Assembly (NCBI GenBank): GCA_913060975.1
Contig: CAJXVC010000001.1
Span: 1 to 64,000, forward strand
DNA from: an uncultured Gammaproteobacteria bacterium
GTDB taxonomy: Bacteria; Pseudomonadota; Gammaproteobacteria; Pseudomonadales; Pseudohongiellaceae
Reading direction: 5' to 3'
DNA: 64,000 bases
In this document: positions 9,090-16,995 of the stretch, one piece after another
Layout: every line of letters starts with the position of its first letter
How positions within the stretch are numbered: the stretch's first letter is position 1
The notes under the pieces: generated by a model
The model's database searches: none
What the model was told of the DNA's origin: nothing
The model's input: the letters and a program-made list of their open reading frames with translations, nothing else
Made by a program: the position numbers and the translations under genes

Positions 9090-9842
9090 GTGCAAACTGG
9101 AAAAGTTGCGATAGTCACAGGTAGTGGCAGAGGAATAGGCGCCGCAACTGCGAAACTTCTTGCTGCAAACGGATACGCTGTTTGTATTAGTTACAAAGCA
9201 AATGAAGAATCAGCGGTTTCTGTTGAGCATAGCATTCGACAGATGGGTGGCCGCTGCATATCAGTCAAGGCTGATGTCTCCTCGGAAAATGAAGTTCGCG
9301 AACTGTTTGAGCGTGTCGATGAAGAATTGGGTGCGCTGTCGTGCCTGGTCAACAATGTTGGTATTTTGGCGAAACAATGCCGCCTTGAGGATATGTCGAC
9401 AGCGAGAATCGAAAAAATCTTTAAAACAAATGTAACGAGTTATTTTATGTGCTCGCAGCAAGCTTTGAAGAGAATGTCTAAACAAAGAGGCGGAAGTGGT
9501 GGCGCTATCATCAATGTGTCTTCACTGGCATCAATAACCGGGTCGCCAAATGAATACATTGACTATGCTTCTTCGAAAGGAGCCATAGACACGTTTACGA
9601 GAGGATTGGCCGTAGAAGTTGCTGCCGAAGGTGTCAGGGTGAACTGTGTTCGGCCCGGCCTGATTTATACAGATATTCATTCTGACGGCGGGGAGCCGGG
9701 AAGGGTTGAGAGACTAAAAACCAAAATTCCTATGCAAAGAGGCGGAAAACCAGAAGAAGTCGCCGAAGCTGTTTTATGGCTCGCATCTGAAAAATCATCG
9801 TTCGTGACTGGCGCCTTTATTGATTTGTCCGGGGGCCTTTAG
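9090..9842 (+). CDS. Short-chain dehydrogenase/reductase (FabG/YgfF-like)
   Basis: A 250-residue NAD(P)-dependent oxidoreductase. The glycine motif TGSGRGIG lies at residues 10-17, then NNVG near 88, the catalytic Ser in INVSSLAS near 143 and the YASSK pair near 158-162. The C-terminus FIDLSGGL is typical of classical SDRs. The substrate is unknown. It starts at a GTG (9090) behind AAGGGAGA. Base use is visibly more A/T-rich than its neighbours, with AGA, ATA and AAA codons, and the upstream 170 bp are also A/T-rich, which suggests recent acquisition. Confidence 0.9.
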   Translation: MQTGKVAIVTGSGRGIGAATAKLLAANGYAVCISYKANEESAVSVEHSIRQMGGRCISVKADVSSENEVRELFERVDEELGALSCLVNNVGILAKQCRLEDMSTARIEKIFKTNVTSYFMCSQQALKRMSKQRGGSGGAIINVSSLASITGSPNEYIDYASSKGAIDTFTRGLAVEVAAEGVRVNCVRPGLIYTDIHSDGGEPGRVERLKTKIPMQRGGKPEEVAEAVLWLASEKSSFVTGAFIDLSGGL

Positions 9843-9923
9843 TGGATAACAATCAGTTAAATCTCTTGCGGGCGTGCGAAATAGGGCGCTTTTCGGGCGC
9901 TGTTTGTCTGTATCAGATCTGTC

Positions 9924-9967
9924 TGTCGCCGCCATTTCGTGCTCGTGTCGCCGCCGTTTCGTGGTGC
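9924..9967. repeat. Direct repeat of about 20 bp upstream of the HTH-2TM gene
   Basis: TGTCGCCGCC-A-TTTCGTG is followed at once by TGTCGCCGCC-G-TTTCGTG. The copies end 55 bp before the start of the HTH protein and could be its operator, or may simply be another of the tandem duplications found throughout the window. Confidence 0.7.
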
Positions 9968-10021
9968 TGGCAACGGCAATAGCGGATGCTCAGGGCACCT
10001 CAACACCACACAGGTAAACCC

Positions 10022-10480
10022 ATGTTAGTCCGTAAGCTCCGATTGCAACGCGGTTGGTCGCAAAGTCAGCTCGCTGAAATGGCTGGTGTCACCACGCGCA
10101 CGATTCAGCGGATCGAGCAGGGCAACAAGCCGAGCCTGGAAACCAGCAAGGCGCTGGCGGCGGTTTTTGAGGTGGAGTTTTCACTCTTCCAACCTGAGGA
10201 ACCTGTTATGCACAGTGAAATCGAAGTTACTGAAGACGAAACAGCAGCGCTGCGCTATGCCAAGCGCATGAAAGAGTTTTACGAGGCGCTGCTCACCTAT
10301 ATTGTTCTGGCCGCGGTCTTTCTGGTCGTATTCCGCGCCGAGCCACTCGTCTATCTGATCTTTGCCGGATTGGGCCTGGGCCTGATCGTGCAGGGATTGA
10401 TAGCGTTCGAAAAGGTCAGCTTTCTGTCCCCCAACTGGGAGCGCAAGCTGGCCGAGAAGCACTTGGGCCGCAAGCTATAA
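10022..10480 (+). CDS. XRE-family HTH protein fused to a 2TM domain
   Basis: The 152-residue protein has an N-terminal Cro/CI helix-turn-helix (about residues 4-55, with WSQSQLAEMAGVTTRTIQRIE) and a short acidic linker. A 2TM-type module follows: one helix near LLTYIVLAAVFLVVF, a second near VYLIFAGLGLGLIVQGLI, and an amphipathic tail ending ...LAEKHLGRKL. It is thus a membrane-anchored putative DNA-binding protein. The ATG at 10022 is chosen because it begins directly before the HTH; the frame is open 12 codons further back. Its target is unknown, though the repeat at 9924-9967 is a candidate operator. Confidence 0.8.
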   Translation: MLVRKLRLQRGWSQSQLAEMAGVTTRTIQRIEQGNKPSLETSKALAAVFEVEFSLFQPEEPVMHSEIEVTEDETAALRYAKRMKEFYEALLTYIVLAAVFLVVFRAEPLVYLIFAGLGLGLIVQGLIAFEKVSFLSPNWERKLAEKHLGRKL

Positions 10481-10558
10481 CGCGGGCTTCAAGCAGCTGC
10501 GGAACTATCTGCCGGGCGCTAAGCCGGGTTCTATGCGGGGTTAAATTGGGCTTTAGAG

Positions 10559-10606
10559 CGGGTTTTATAGTGGGTTTTATAGGGGGTTTATAGGGGGTTT
10601 ATAGGA
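10559..10606. repeat. GGGTTT(T)ATAG tandem repeat, four copies
   Basis: Four copies of an 11-12 bp unit (GGGTTTTATAGT, GGGTTTTATAGG, then GGGTTTATAGG twice) lie about 130 bp upstream of the Ada/AlkA gene. Looser copies (GGGTTCTATGC, GGGCTTTAGA) precede them. Confidence 0.85.
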
Positions 10607-10690
10607 GGCATAAAGAGTCTGGCCGATTTCGATGACAGCGTCCGAAAATGGCCAGTTTGATCACTTAAAAAGAGTATGATGTCGGCATTG

Positions 10691-10705
10691 CTGTTTAATA
10701 AACAG
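10691..10705. promoter_or_regulatory. Perfect palindrome CTGTTTA-A-TAAACAG before the alkylation-repair operon
   Basis: A seven-base perfect inverted repeat around a central A ends 25 bp before the Ada/AlkA start. It looks like CTG-N10-CAG (LexA) but is one base too short, so another dimeric regulator is equally likely. A seven-codon mini-ORF (10717-10740) overlaps the start codon of the main gene and may couple translation. Confidence 0.45.
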
Positions 10706-10729
10706 AACGGATAGAAATGACGCCAGCTC

Positions 10730-12280
10730 ATGCTACTTGACCCCGATGAATATGAAGCCGCCCGCCAGTGCCGCGACCCGCGTTTCGATGGTCGCTTCTT
10801 CGTCGGCGTGCTCACTACCGGCATTTACTGCCGGCCTGTGTGTCCGGTGCGTATTCCCAAAAAAGAAAACATCCAGCTCTATGAGTCAGCCGCTGCGGCG
10901 GCCGCCGCCGGGTTTCGGCCCTGCCTGCGCTGCCGGCCCGAGTCGTCGCCGGGGACCCCGGCCTGGACCGGATCGTCCTGGAAAGTCTCGCGGGCGCTGC
11001 AACTGATCGATCAGGGCTTTCTGGATACTGGCAGTGTGGACGAGCTGGCAGCCCAACTCGAGGTCGGAGTGCGGCAATTGCATCGCCTGTTCAGCAAGCA
11101 TCTGGGTGCGTCACCGATCGAAGTCGCACAGACGCGCCGCCTGCATTTTGGCAAGAAACTCATCGATGAGACCCGTCTGCCATTGTCGGAGGTCTGCTTT
11201 GCCGCCGGTTTCGGTAGCCTGCGCCGTTTCAATGCGGTGTTTCAGGATACTTATGGGCGCTCACCGCGCGAATTGCGCAAGCGCAAACAATCCGCACTGA
11301 CGGCAGGCAAAGAGCTGATAACGCTGACACTTGATTACCGGCCTCCGCTGGACTGGCGCGCCATGCTCGGGTTTCTGGCCTACCGCGCCATTCCCGGCGT
11401 GGAAGTGGTGGGGGAGTCTACTTATGCGCGTACATTTCGTCTCGACGATTGTGTCGGCGACTTCAAGGCCAATTTCGATACGGGCAAGCACACCGTAGAT
11501 GTGGCCATTCGGCTGCCTAACACGCGTTACCTGTTTCAGATTGTTGATCGCATTCGCAATCTGTTTGATCTGCGCGCCGACAGCGATCATATCGATGATT
11601 TTTTTGCCAAGGATAAGGTGTTAGGCAATGCGGTGCGTCACTTCCCCGGCACGCGTGTACCCGGTTGCTGGGATGGCCTTGAAGTCGCGGTGCGGGCAAT
11701 TCTTGGTCAGCAGGTAACCGTGCGAGCGGCGACGACCCTGGTGGCTCGTGTCGTGGAGCGGTTTGGCTCGCCATATGAAGCCGGTCGCAGCGGTTGTAAA
11801 GCGGATAGTGAAGAGGGCATTAGCGAAGGTGACGGCGATAATGCAGAGCTAAGCCATGTGTTTCCCGATGCCGCCACACTGGTCGCCGCTGATTTGCAAG
11901 GGCTGGGCATTGTCGGGCAACGCATCGCCGCGATACAGGCCATGGCGGAGCAAGTTGCCAATGGTGAGTTACGCATAGATTGCACAGTGCCAACCGCGGA
12001 CTTCGTGGCGCAGGTTTGTCAGATCAAAGGCATTGGTGACTGGACGGCACACTACATTGCCATGCGCGCACTGAACGATCCAAACGCCTTTCCTTATAGC
12101 GATTTGATATTGCGCCGCGCGGCCGCACCACCTGATACAACGCTGACGCCTAAACAGCTGCTGGAGTTATCGCAACAGTGGCTACCGTGGCGGGCCTACG
12201 CAGTTATCTTGCTGTGGCGGCTCTATGGTTTACAAAATCAAGAGCCGGTCACCGCGCAGGAACCGGGCCAGACCAAGTAA
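10730..12280 (+). CDS. alkA: Ada-AraC-AlkA fusion: methylation sensor and 3-methyladenine DNA glycosylase
   Basis: The 516-residue protein joins three modules. The Ada metal-binding domain has C34, C38, C65 and C68; C34 matches the methyl-accepting cysteine of E. coli Ada. An AraC-type double HTH follows (about 85-185), then an AlkA N-terminal domain (about 200-285) and an HhH-GPD glycosylase, with KGIGDWTAHYIAMRAL near 428-443 and catalytic D458. It would sense methylphosphotriesters, activate repair genes and excise alkylated bases. An acidic insert of about 30 residues (SEEGISEGDGDN) interrupts the glycosylase. ogt follows 13 bp downstream, so this is a compact adaptive-response operon. 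Confidence 0.92.
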   Translation: MLLDPDEYEAARQCRDPRFDGRFFVGVLTTGIYCRPVCPVRIPKKENIQLYESAAAAAAAGFRPCLRCRPESSPGTPAWTGSSWKVSRALQLIDQGFLDTGSVDELAAQLEVGVRQLHRLFSKHLGASPIEVAQTRRLHFGKKLIDETRLPLSEVCFAAGFGSLRRFNAVFQDTYGRSPRELRKRKQSALTAGKELITLTLDYRPPLDWRAMLGFLAYRAIPGVEVVGESTYARTFRLDDCVGDFKANFDTGKHTVDVAIRLPNTRYLFQIVDRIRNLFDLRADSDHIDDFFAKDKVLGNAVRHFPGTRVPGCWDGLEVAVRAILGQQVTVRAATTLVARVVERFGSPYEAGRSGCKADSEEGISEGDGDNAELSHVFPDAATLVAADLQGLGIVGQRIAAIQAMAEQVANGELRIDCTVPTADFVAQVCQIKGIGDWTAHYIAMRALNDPNAFPYSDLILRRAAAPPDTTLTPKQLLELSQQWLPWRAYAVILLWRLYGLQNQEPVTAQEPGQTK

Positions 12281-12293
12281 AGGAGCAAAGACA

Positions 12294-12794
12294 GTGATTA
12301 CCTACTATTGTTATCAATCCAGCCCCATTGGCGAGCTGCTCTTGGCTGGTGATGGCGAGCAATTGCAGCTGTTGGGCTTTCCATCAGGCTCCATGGCGCG
12401 CAAGCATGAGGCAGGCTGGCGAAAGGACGCCGCGCCGTTTCGGGAGGTCAGCCAACAACTGGCAAGCTATTTCGCGGGGGAGTTGCAGCAATTCGATTTG
12501 TCGCTGGCACCGCAAGGCACCGACTTTCAAAAACAGGTGTGGGCCGAACTGCAAGCCATTCCCTACGCCGAGACGCGTAGTTATGGAGAACTGGCTGCCC
12601 GCATCGGCAAGCCCAAGGCATCCCGCGCGGTCGGCGCCGCCAATGGCGTGAATCCCATACCGATTATTATTCCCTGCCACCGGGTCATTGGCGCCAATGG
12701 CAAACTCACTGGCTTTGGTGGCGGCTTACCCACCAAAGAGTATTTGCTACGCCTGGAGTCGGAGCGCATTCAGCCCAGATTTGAGTTGGGCTAA
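12294..12794 (+). CDS. ogt: Methylated-DNA-protein-cysteine methyltransferase
   Basis: Suicide repair of O6-alkylguanine by transfer to its own cysteine. The 166-residue protein has the C-terminal domain with IPCHRVIG; the acceptor is C128. The preceding VGAANGVNP DNA-binding helix and RSYGELA are also present. The GTG at 12294 is preferred because AAAGGAG lies 8-14 bases upstream; the frame is open back into the preceding gene. It supplies the O6-methylguanine activity that the upstream Ada fusion lacks. Confidence 0.95.
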   Translation: MITYYCYQSSPIGELLLAGDGEQLQLLGFPSGSMARKHEAGWRKDAAPFREVSQQLASYFAGELQQFDLSLAPQGTDFQKQVWAELQAIPYAETRSYGELAARIGKPKASRAVGAANGVNPIPIIIPCHRVIGANGKLTGFGGGLPTKEYLLRLESERIQPRFELG

Positions 12795-12858
12795 CACCGC
12801 CAACGTGGAACTCGCAGGGCATTCAGTTGTCGAATTATAAACGACTGAACTGACTGAT

Positions 12859-13776
12859 ATGCACGCGGCCGAACTCGACAAGCCGGGTAGCCGGCATGCC
12901 GGCGACTCGCATTTTCTGAAACTCGCCATCGCCTTGAGCCTGGTGTTGCACCTTGGGCTGGCGGTGCTACTTGTCATGCGTGCCAAAACCGGGTCGGTCG
13001 CGGCGGTCAATCCGGAACAGATTCGCATTAATTTTGTACCGGTCAATCCCCAGCGCAGCCAGCCATTGGATGCACCATCTGCGCCGGTTGCAGAAGACAA
13101 TGCCGTGCTAGAGGCTGCGCCCGAATCTGTCGAGACGGCAAGCACTGAGAGTAGTGCGTTAGCAGGCAGCGAACCTGTTAGCAGGGATGCTGTTGCGCCA
13201 GCGACTTCTGAAGCTGTTAGCAACCCTGAACAAGACCCAATCGTTAGCCAAGCTGTTGTTCCTGAGTCCGTTCCGGTGGCTCCTGCTATCACAGCGCCTA
13301 ATGCTGTTGCGATTCAACAGTCTGTGAACTCAGTACGGCAATCAGATGGCGTGCGTTTTTATCAATACGATTGTGATGAACGCCAGGAACGTTCGGATCT
13401 GCTTGATTGTGGTGAACAGACCACGACCGGGAACTTTGCCGAAGCAACACGCAATGCCACCTATGAAGCGCTCAACCCAGTGCGTACACGCACGCGCAGT
13501 CAGCGCACGGTCAGCACGGTAGCCAGCAATGCGGATGAGCTGGCGGCGCAGTTGCGTGCCAGTGGTGTTAGTGGTGATCTGGAACAATACTTACTGAACG
13601 AAATGCAAATCGGTATAAGTGAAAACAGCAATAGCCGGTTTTCCGGGCCGGCCCTCATCGAACGTATGACAGACCGCAGCGATGCCGCCGAACAGGCGCG
13701 GCGTGTTCTTGGCGATGGCTGGGTTGAACAACAAACCGAAGTGCTACGTGAACGACGCGTGGCAATAGACCGATAG
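12859..13776 (+). CDS. Single-pass TonB-like inner-membrane protein of unknown function
   Basis: The 305-residue protein has one transmembrane helix (about residues 22-42). A Pro/Ala/Val/Ser-rich, acidic periplasmic spacer follows (about 60-155), then a soluble C-terminal part with two cysteines (YDCDERQERSDLLDC). The N-terminal layout recalls TonB or FtsN-type proteins, but no TonB C-terminal domain is recognisable. There is no clear Shine-Dalgarno. It follows ogt by 64 bp on the same strand; no functional link is evident. Confidence 0.65.
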   Translation: MHAAELDKPGSRHAGDSHFLKLAIALSLVLHLGLAVLLVMRAKTGSVAAVNPEQIRINFVPVNPQRSQPLDAPSAPVAEDNAVLEAAPESVETASTESSALAGSEPVSRDAVAPATSEAVSNPEQDPIVSQAVVPESVPVAPAITAPNAVAIQQSVNSVRQSDGVRFYQYDCDERQERSDLLDCGEQTTTGNFAEATRNATYEALNPVRTRTRSQRTVSTVASNADELAAQLRASGVSGDLEQYLLNEMQIGISENSNSRFSGPALIERMTDRSDAAEQARRVLGDGWVEQQTEVLRERRVAIDR

Positions 13777-14271
13777 TATTTTGTGCGCACACAGCCTCGG
13801 GTTTCAGCGATAAGGTTTCTTGTGAAGTGATTGCTGTCACACCTGCTTTAATTAATCGCCAGCGCTACTGGTGGAAAGTGACTAAATGGTTTTATAATGC
13901 GCCATCTCAATTCAAGAGGATATGCAGATGAAGTTTTTCGATAAATCCCGACGCATCGGGTTATCCGGAGCTTTGGCCTGAGCCGCAGCCGTTTTCGCGC
14001 ATAGCAGACTCTGTAATTCCTGCCTTACTACTCTCTGCGATTTTCAAACAGTCCAAACATTCCAGCTCAACATGGTTTGCGCTTGTGTCTGCTGACACTG
14101 CCGCGTAAATGCATTGTGATTGGCCTGAATGTGTTTGTGAATTTTCCAGAGTATCGACGCAAAGCAGTCTCGCTCGTCAACTGTCGTCTGACCAGTCAGT
14201 TCAGGCCATTCAAACTCCAGTTTTACACGCAATGACATCGCGTTGTTGCGCTCGTACCTGTTTCTATTTGG
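13777..14271. other. 495-bp region with a dead signal-peptide ORF and little else
   Basis: Apart from the broken ORF at 13928-14095 and its TATAAT box at 13893-13898, I see no gene. A possible leftward frame inside has no ribosome-binding site. Confidence 0.5.
13928..14095 (+). pseudogene. Remnant secreted-protein ORF with an in-frame TGA in its signal peptide
   Basis: An excellent start (TATAAT at 13893-13898, then AAGAGGATATGCAG before the ATG) opens MKFFDKSRRIGLSGALA. It meets TGA at 13979-13981 and then continues in frame with AAAVFAHS for 38 codons to a second stop. MKFF...SGALA-AAAVFA reads as one signal peptide broken by a nonsense codon. The downstream part is cysteine-rich but short, so most of the gene has probably been deleted. 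A translated 17-residue peptide is the alternative. Confidence 0.45.
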
Positions 14272-15684
14272 ATGTTAAGAATGACTACACTAAAAATGAA
14301 AAACGCCTGGCAACTTTTCAAAGAAGCCATGAAGGGCGATACAGAAATCAATTACACCGAAGGTTCTATTGGCAGAGTCACTCTGCTCCTGGCAATCCCG
14401 ATGATCCTGGAAATGTCCATGGAGTCGGTGTTTGCTATCGTGGATATTTTCTTTGTCGCCGGTCTGGGGACAGAAGCAGTTGCCACTGTCGGTCTGACCG
14501 AAGCCATGATCACCTTGCTCTACGCCGTGGCGATAGGCTTGAGCATGGGCACGACGGCCATGGTGGCGAGGCGTATTGGCGAGAAGAATCGTGGTGCTGC
14601 CTCATTGGCTGCCGGTCAAGCAATCTGGCTCGGCGTATTCGTCTCAATCATTGTGGCCGTGATTGGCATGTTCTTCGCCCGTGACTTGTTAATGCTCATG
14701 GGTGCTGATGCCGCTGTGATCGATACCGGCGAAGTCTATACCCGGATCATGTTCATGGGCGGCTTCAGTATTGTCTTTTTGTTCCTGATCAACTCCATCT
14801 TCCGTGGCGCAGGCGATGCCAATCTTGCTATGCGAGCGCTCATGCTTGCCAACGCTATCAATATCTTCCTCGATCCGGCGTTGATCTATGGCTGGGGGCC
14901 GTTCCCGGCGATGGGGGTGGCGGGTGCGGCCGTGGCGACCAATATTGGACGTACGATCGGCGTGCTTTATGGGCTGTATTACTTGTGCGGCGGTGGTGGG
15001 CGTATTCGCCTGCACTTGCGAGATATGGGGCTGAAGCTTGGTCTGATCTGGGCCCTGTTGCGTATATCGGCTGGCGGTATTGCCCAGTTCTTTGTAGCGA
15101 CCGCCAGTTGGGTGTTTCTGATGCAGATTGTGGCCGGCTTTGGCAGCGCGGCAGTGGCGGGTTACACCATTGCCGTGCGTATCGTGATGTTCTCCATCCT
15201 GCCAGCCTGGGGGTTGAGTAATGCCTCGGCGACGTTGGTTGGCCAGAATCTCGGCGCCGGCCTGAAAGACCGGGCCGAGCGTACCGTATGGCATATCGCT
15301 CGCTACAATTCCTGTTACATGGGAATTGCCGCGCTGTTGATGCTGCTGTTCACGCGGCCCATTGCTGAGTTCTTCACTGACGAGCCCGAAGCATTGGGCT
15401 ACGCGATTCAGTGCCTGCGTATCTTTGCCTATGGCTATGTGTTCTGGGGCTTTGGCATGGCCATTATTCAGGCCTTCAATGGCGCCGGTGACACCATGAC
15501 GCCCACCTGGATCAATGTGTTTTGTTTCTGGGTCGTGCAGGTGCCATTAGCGTATGTGTTGGCGCTGACGCTGGGCATCGGGCCGGTGGGTGTTTTCTGG
15601 GCTGTGTTTGTTTCCGATGCCCTCACTGGTATAGTAGGCCTCGCATTTTTCATGCGTGGTAATTGGAAGGAACGCGAGGTTTGA
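14272..15684 (+). CDS. MATE-family multidrug/cation efflux transporter
   Basis: The 470-residue, 12-helix inner-membrane antiporter consists of two MatE repeats. The first begins near residue 26 (RVTLLLAIPMILEMSMESVF), with the conserved MGTTAMVAR loop near 97. The second begins near 255 and includes GLSNASATLVGQNLGAG. It expels drugs or metabolites using Na+ or H+. An ATG three codons downstream (14281) is an equally possible start. The XdhC gene starts 10 bp after its stop, so they are probably cotranscribed, though no shared role is apparent. Confidence 0.92.
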   Translation: MLRMTTLKMKNAWQLFKEAMKGDTEINYTEGSIGRVTLLLAIPMILEMSMESVFAIVDIFFVAGLGTEAVATVGLTEAMITLLYAVAIGLSMGTTAMVARRIGEKNRGAASLAAGQAIWLGVFVSIIVAVIGMFFARDLLMLMGADAAVIDTGEVYTRIMFMGGFSIVFLFLINSIFRGAGDANLAMRALMLANAINIFLDPALIYGWGPFPAMGVAGAAVATNIGRTIGVLYGLYYLCGGGGRIRLHLRDMGLKLGLIWALLRISAGGIAQFFVATASWVFLMQIVAGFGSAAVAGYTIAVRIVMFSILPAWGLSNASATLVGQNLGAGLKDRAERTVWHIARYNSCYMGIAALLMLLFTRPIAEFFTDEPEALGYAIQCLRIFAYGYVFWGFGMAIIQAFNGAGDTMTPTWINVFCFWVVQVPLAYVLALTLGIGPVGVFWAVFVSDALTGIVGLAFFMRGNWKEREV

Positions 15685-15693
15685 TTCCGCTCT

Positions 15694-16674
15694 ATGCTCA
15701 GTAGTCAACAGCAAATCATCAGCTTCACTCAATCCTGGCTGGCAGCCGGGAAGTCGGTGTGGTTGTGCACCATTCTCAAGACCTGGGGCTCATCACCCCG
15801 TCCAATCGGCGCCATGATGGCCTGCACAATGGACGGGGAACTGGTGGGTTCCATTTCCGGCGGTTGCATCGAAGAGGATTTCCTGGAGCAACTGCGCGAT
15901 GGCAGCCTCAAGTCGCGCTTTGTGGAAGAGGGCAACAAGCCGTTCAAGGTACGCTATGGCATGACCGAAGAAGAGCAGGCGCGCCTGCGCTTGCCCTGCG
16001 GTGGCCAGTTGCATGTGCTGCTGGAGTTTATCGACCCGACTGAAGCCAATTGTTCTGTCTTCACACGTTTGCGCAGTGATCTGGAAAATCATACCAGTAC
16101 CTCGCGCATTGTTAATCTGGACACAGGCGAGATTACCGCCAGTGATGCCAGTAGTGAAGAAGCGGTGATAATTCAGGAAGGTGTCATGACGCACAGTCTG
16201 TCACCCATGTACCGGCTCTTGCTGTTGGGCGCAGGGGATGTGGCGAAGTATGTGGCGGAAATGGCGTTGGCGTTGGAATACGATGTCACGTTGTGCGACC
16301 CGCGCCCCAAGTATCTCGACAACTGGCATGTCGATGGTGTGGAAACCACGTCACGTCTGCCGGACGATGTGGTGCGTGAGCGTTTCAGCAATCCCTATAG
16401 CGGTATTATCGCGCTGGCCCATGACCCGCGTGTGGATGACATGGCGCTTATGGAAGCACTAAAGACTGATGCCTTTTATGTTGGGGCAATGGGTTCTGAG
16501 CGAACCTCTGCAGCGCGCCGGGAGCGTTTGCCTGAACTGGGGCTCACCAAAGATGAGATCGACGAACTCTATGCGCCAATCGGTTTTCAGATCGACAGCA
16601 AGACGCCAGCGGAAATTGCTATTGCCATCATGGCTGAAGTGACTGCAGTACGGCACGGGCAGGCCACGCGATAA
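15694..16674 (+). CDS. XdhC/CoxF-family molybdoenzyme maturation protein
   Basis: A 326-residue protein related to XdhC, which binds molybdenum cofactor, promotes its sulfuration and inserts it into xanthine dehydrogenase-type enzymes. The N-terminal XdhC/CoxI domain has GSSPRP near 31, GSISGGCIEEDF near 52-63 and PCGGQLHV near 101. The C-terminal Rossmann domain has LGAGDVAKYV near 178-187 and GAMGSERTSAARRERL. No molybdoenzyme structural genes are nearby. A MocA-like transferase that could serve the same enzyme class lies at 40331. Confidence 0.9.
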   Translation: MLSSQQQIISFTQSWLAAGKSVWLCTILKTWGSSPRPIGAMMACTMDGELVGSISGGCIEEDFLEQLRDGSLKSRFVEEGNKPFKVRYGMTEEEQARLRLPCGGQLHVLLEFIDPTEANCSVFTRLRSDLENHTSTSRIVNLDTGEITASDASSEEAVIIQEGVMTHSLSPMYRLLLLGAGDVAKYVAEMALALEYDVTLCDPRPKYLDNWHVDGVETTSRLPDDVVRERFSNPYSGIIALAHDPRVDDMALMEALKTDAFYVGAMGSERTSAARRERLPELGLTKDEIDELYAPIGFQIDSKTPAEIAIAIMAEVTAVRHGQATR

Positions 16675-16817
16675 TCTTCTTTTTGCAACGCAACATTTTC
16701 CTCCTTTAAGAATGTAGGTAGTTCGTACAGGCGTGCTGGCAATTTCAGGCTGGCTGCTAACAGTTTGGCAGTTTGTTTCCTGCGTTCGCCATTTTTTCAC
16801 TTTGCTGGCTTTACTCT

Positions 16818-16854
16818 CAATACCTCCAATACCTCCAATACCTCCAATACCCTC
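16818..16854. repeat. CAATACCTC tandem repeat, four copies
   Basis: Three perfect 9-bp copies and one 10-bp copy are followed by decaying pyrimidine-rich units to about 16890. They lie 140-180 bp upstream of the phytase start. Confidence 0.9.
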
Positions 16855-16916
16855 AATTCCTTCCATACCCTTCATTCCTTCCATTCCCACCAATCCCTGC
16901 ATTGCCAAATTACTTG

Positions 16917-16958
16917 TTTTCATTTCGTCATCATTTCGCAATATTGCCAGTCTATAGT
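16917..16958 (+). promoter_or_regulatory. Putative phytase promoter with a weak PhoB-like box
   Basis: Two TCAT cores 11 bp apart (16920 and 16931) lie upstream of a good -10, TATAGT (16953-16958), 38 bp before the phytase ATG. TCGTCATCATTTCG (16925-16938) recurs exactly in the promoter of the neighbouring TonB receptor at 18153-18166. Alone the half-sites are poor; the shared motif is what makes co-regulation plausible. Confidence 0.4.
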
Positions 16959-16995
16959 GACGCAGTTTTTGGTTAGGCAAATTGCGAGGATTGAG

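Larger units (their letters stand above)
16675..16995. other. Phytase upstream region with repeat and promoter
   Basis: These 321 bp contain the CAATACCTC repeat (16818-16854), a degenerate TTCCATTC tract after it, and the putative promoter at 16917-16958. The frame of the phytase is open through this region, but the encoded Asn/Thr/Ser/His-rich stretch is repeat translation and precedes no ribosome-binding site. Confidence 0.6.

Noticed and set aside
10691..10705. LexA box before the Ada/AlkA gene
   Set aside because: CTG-N9-CAG instead of CTG-N10-CAG; kept only as an unassigned palindrome.
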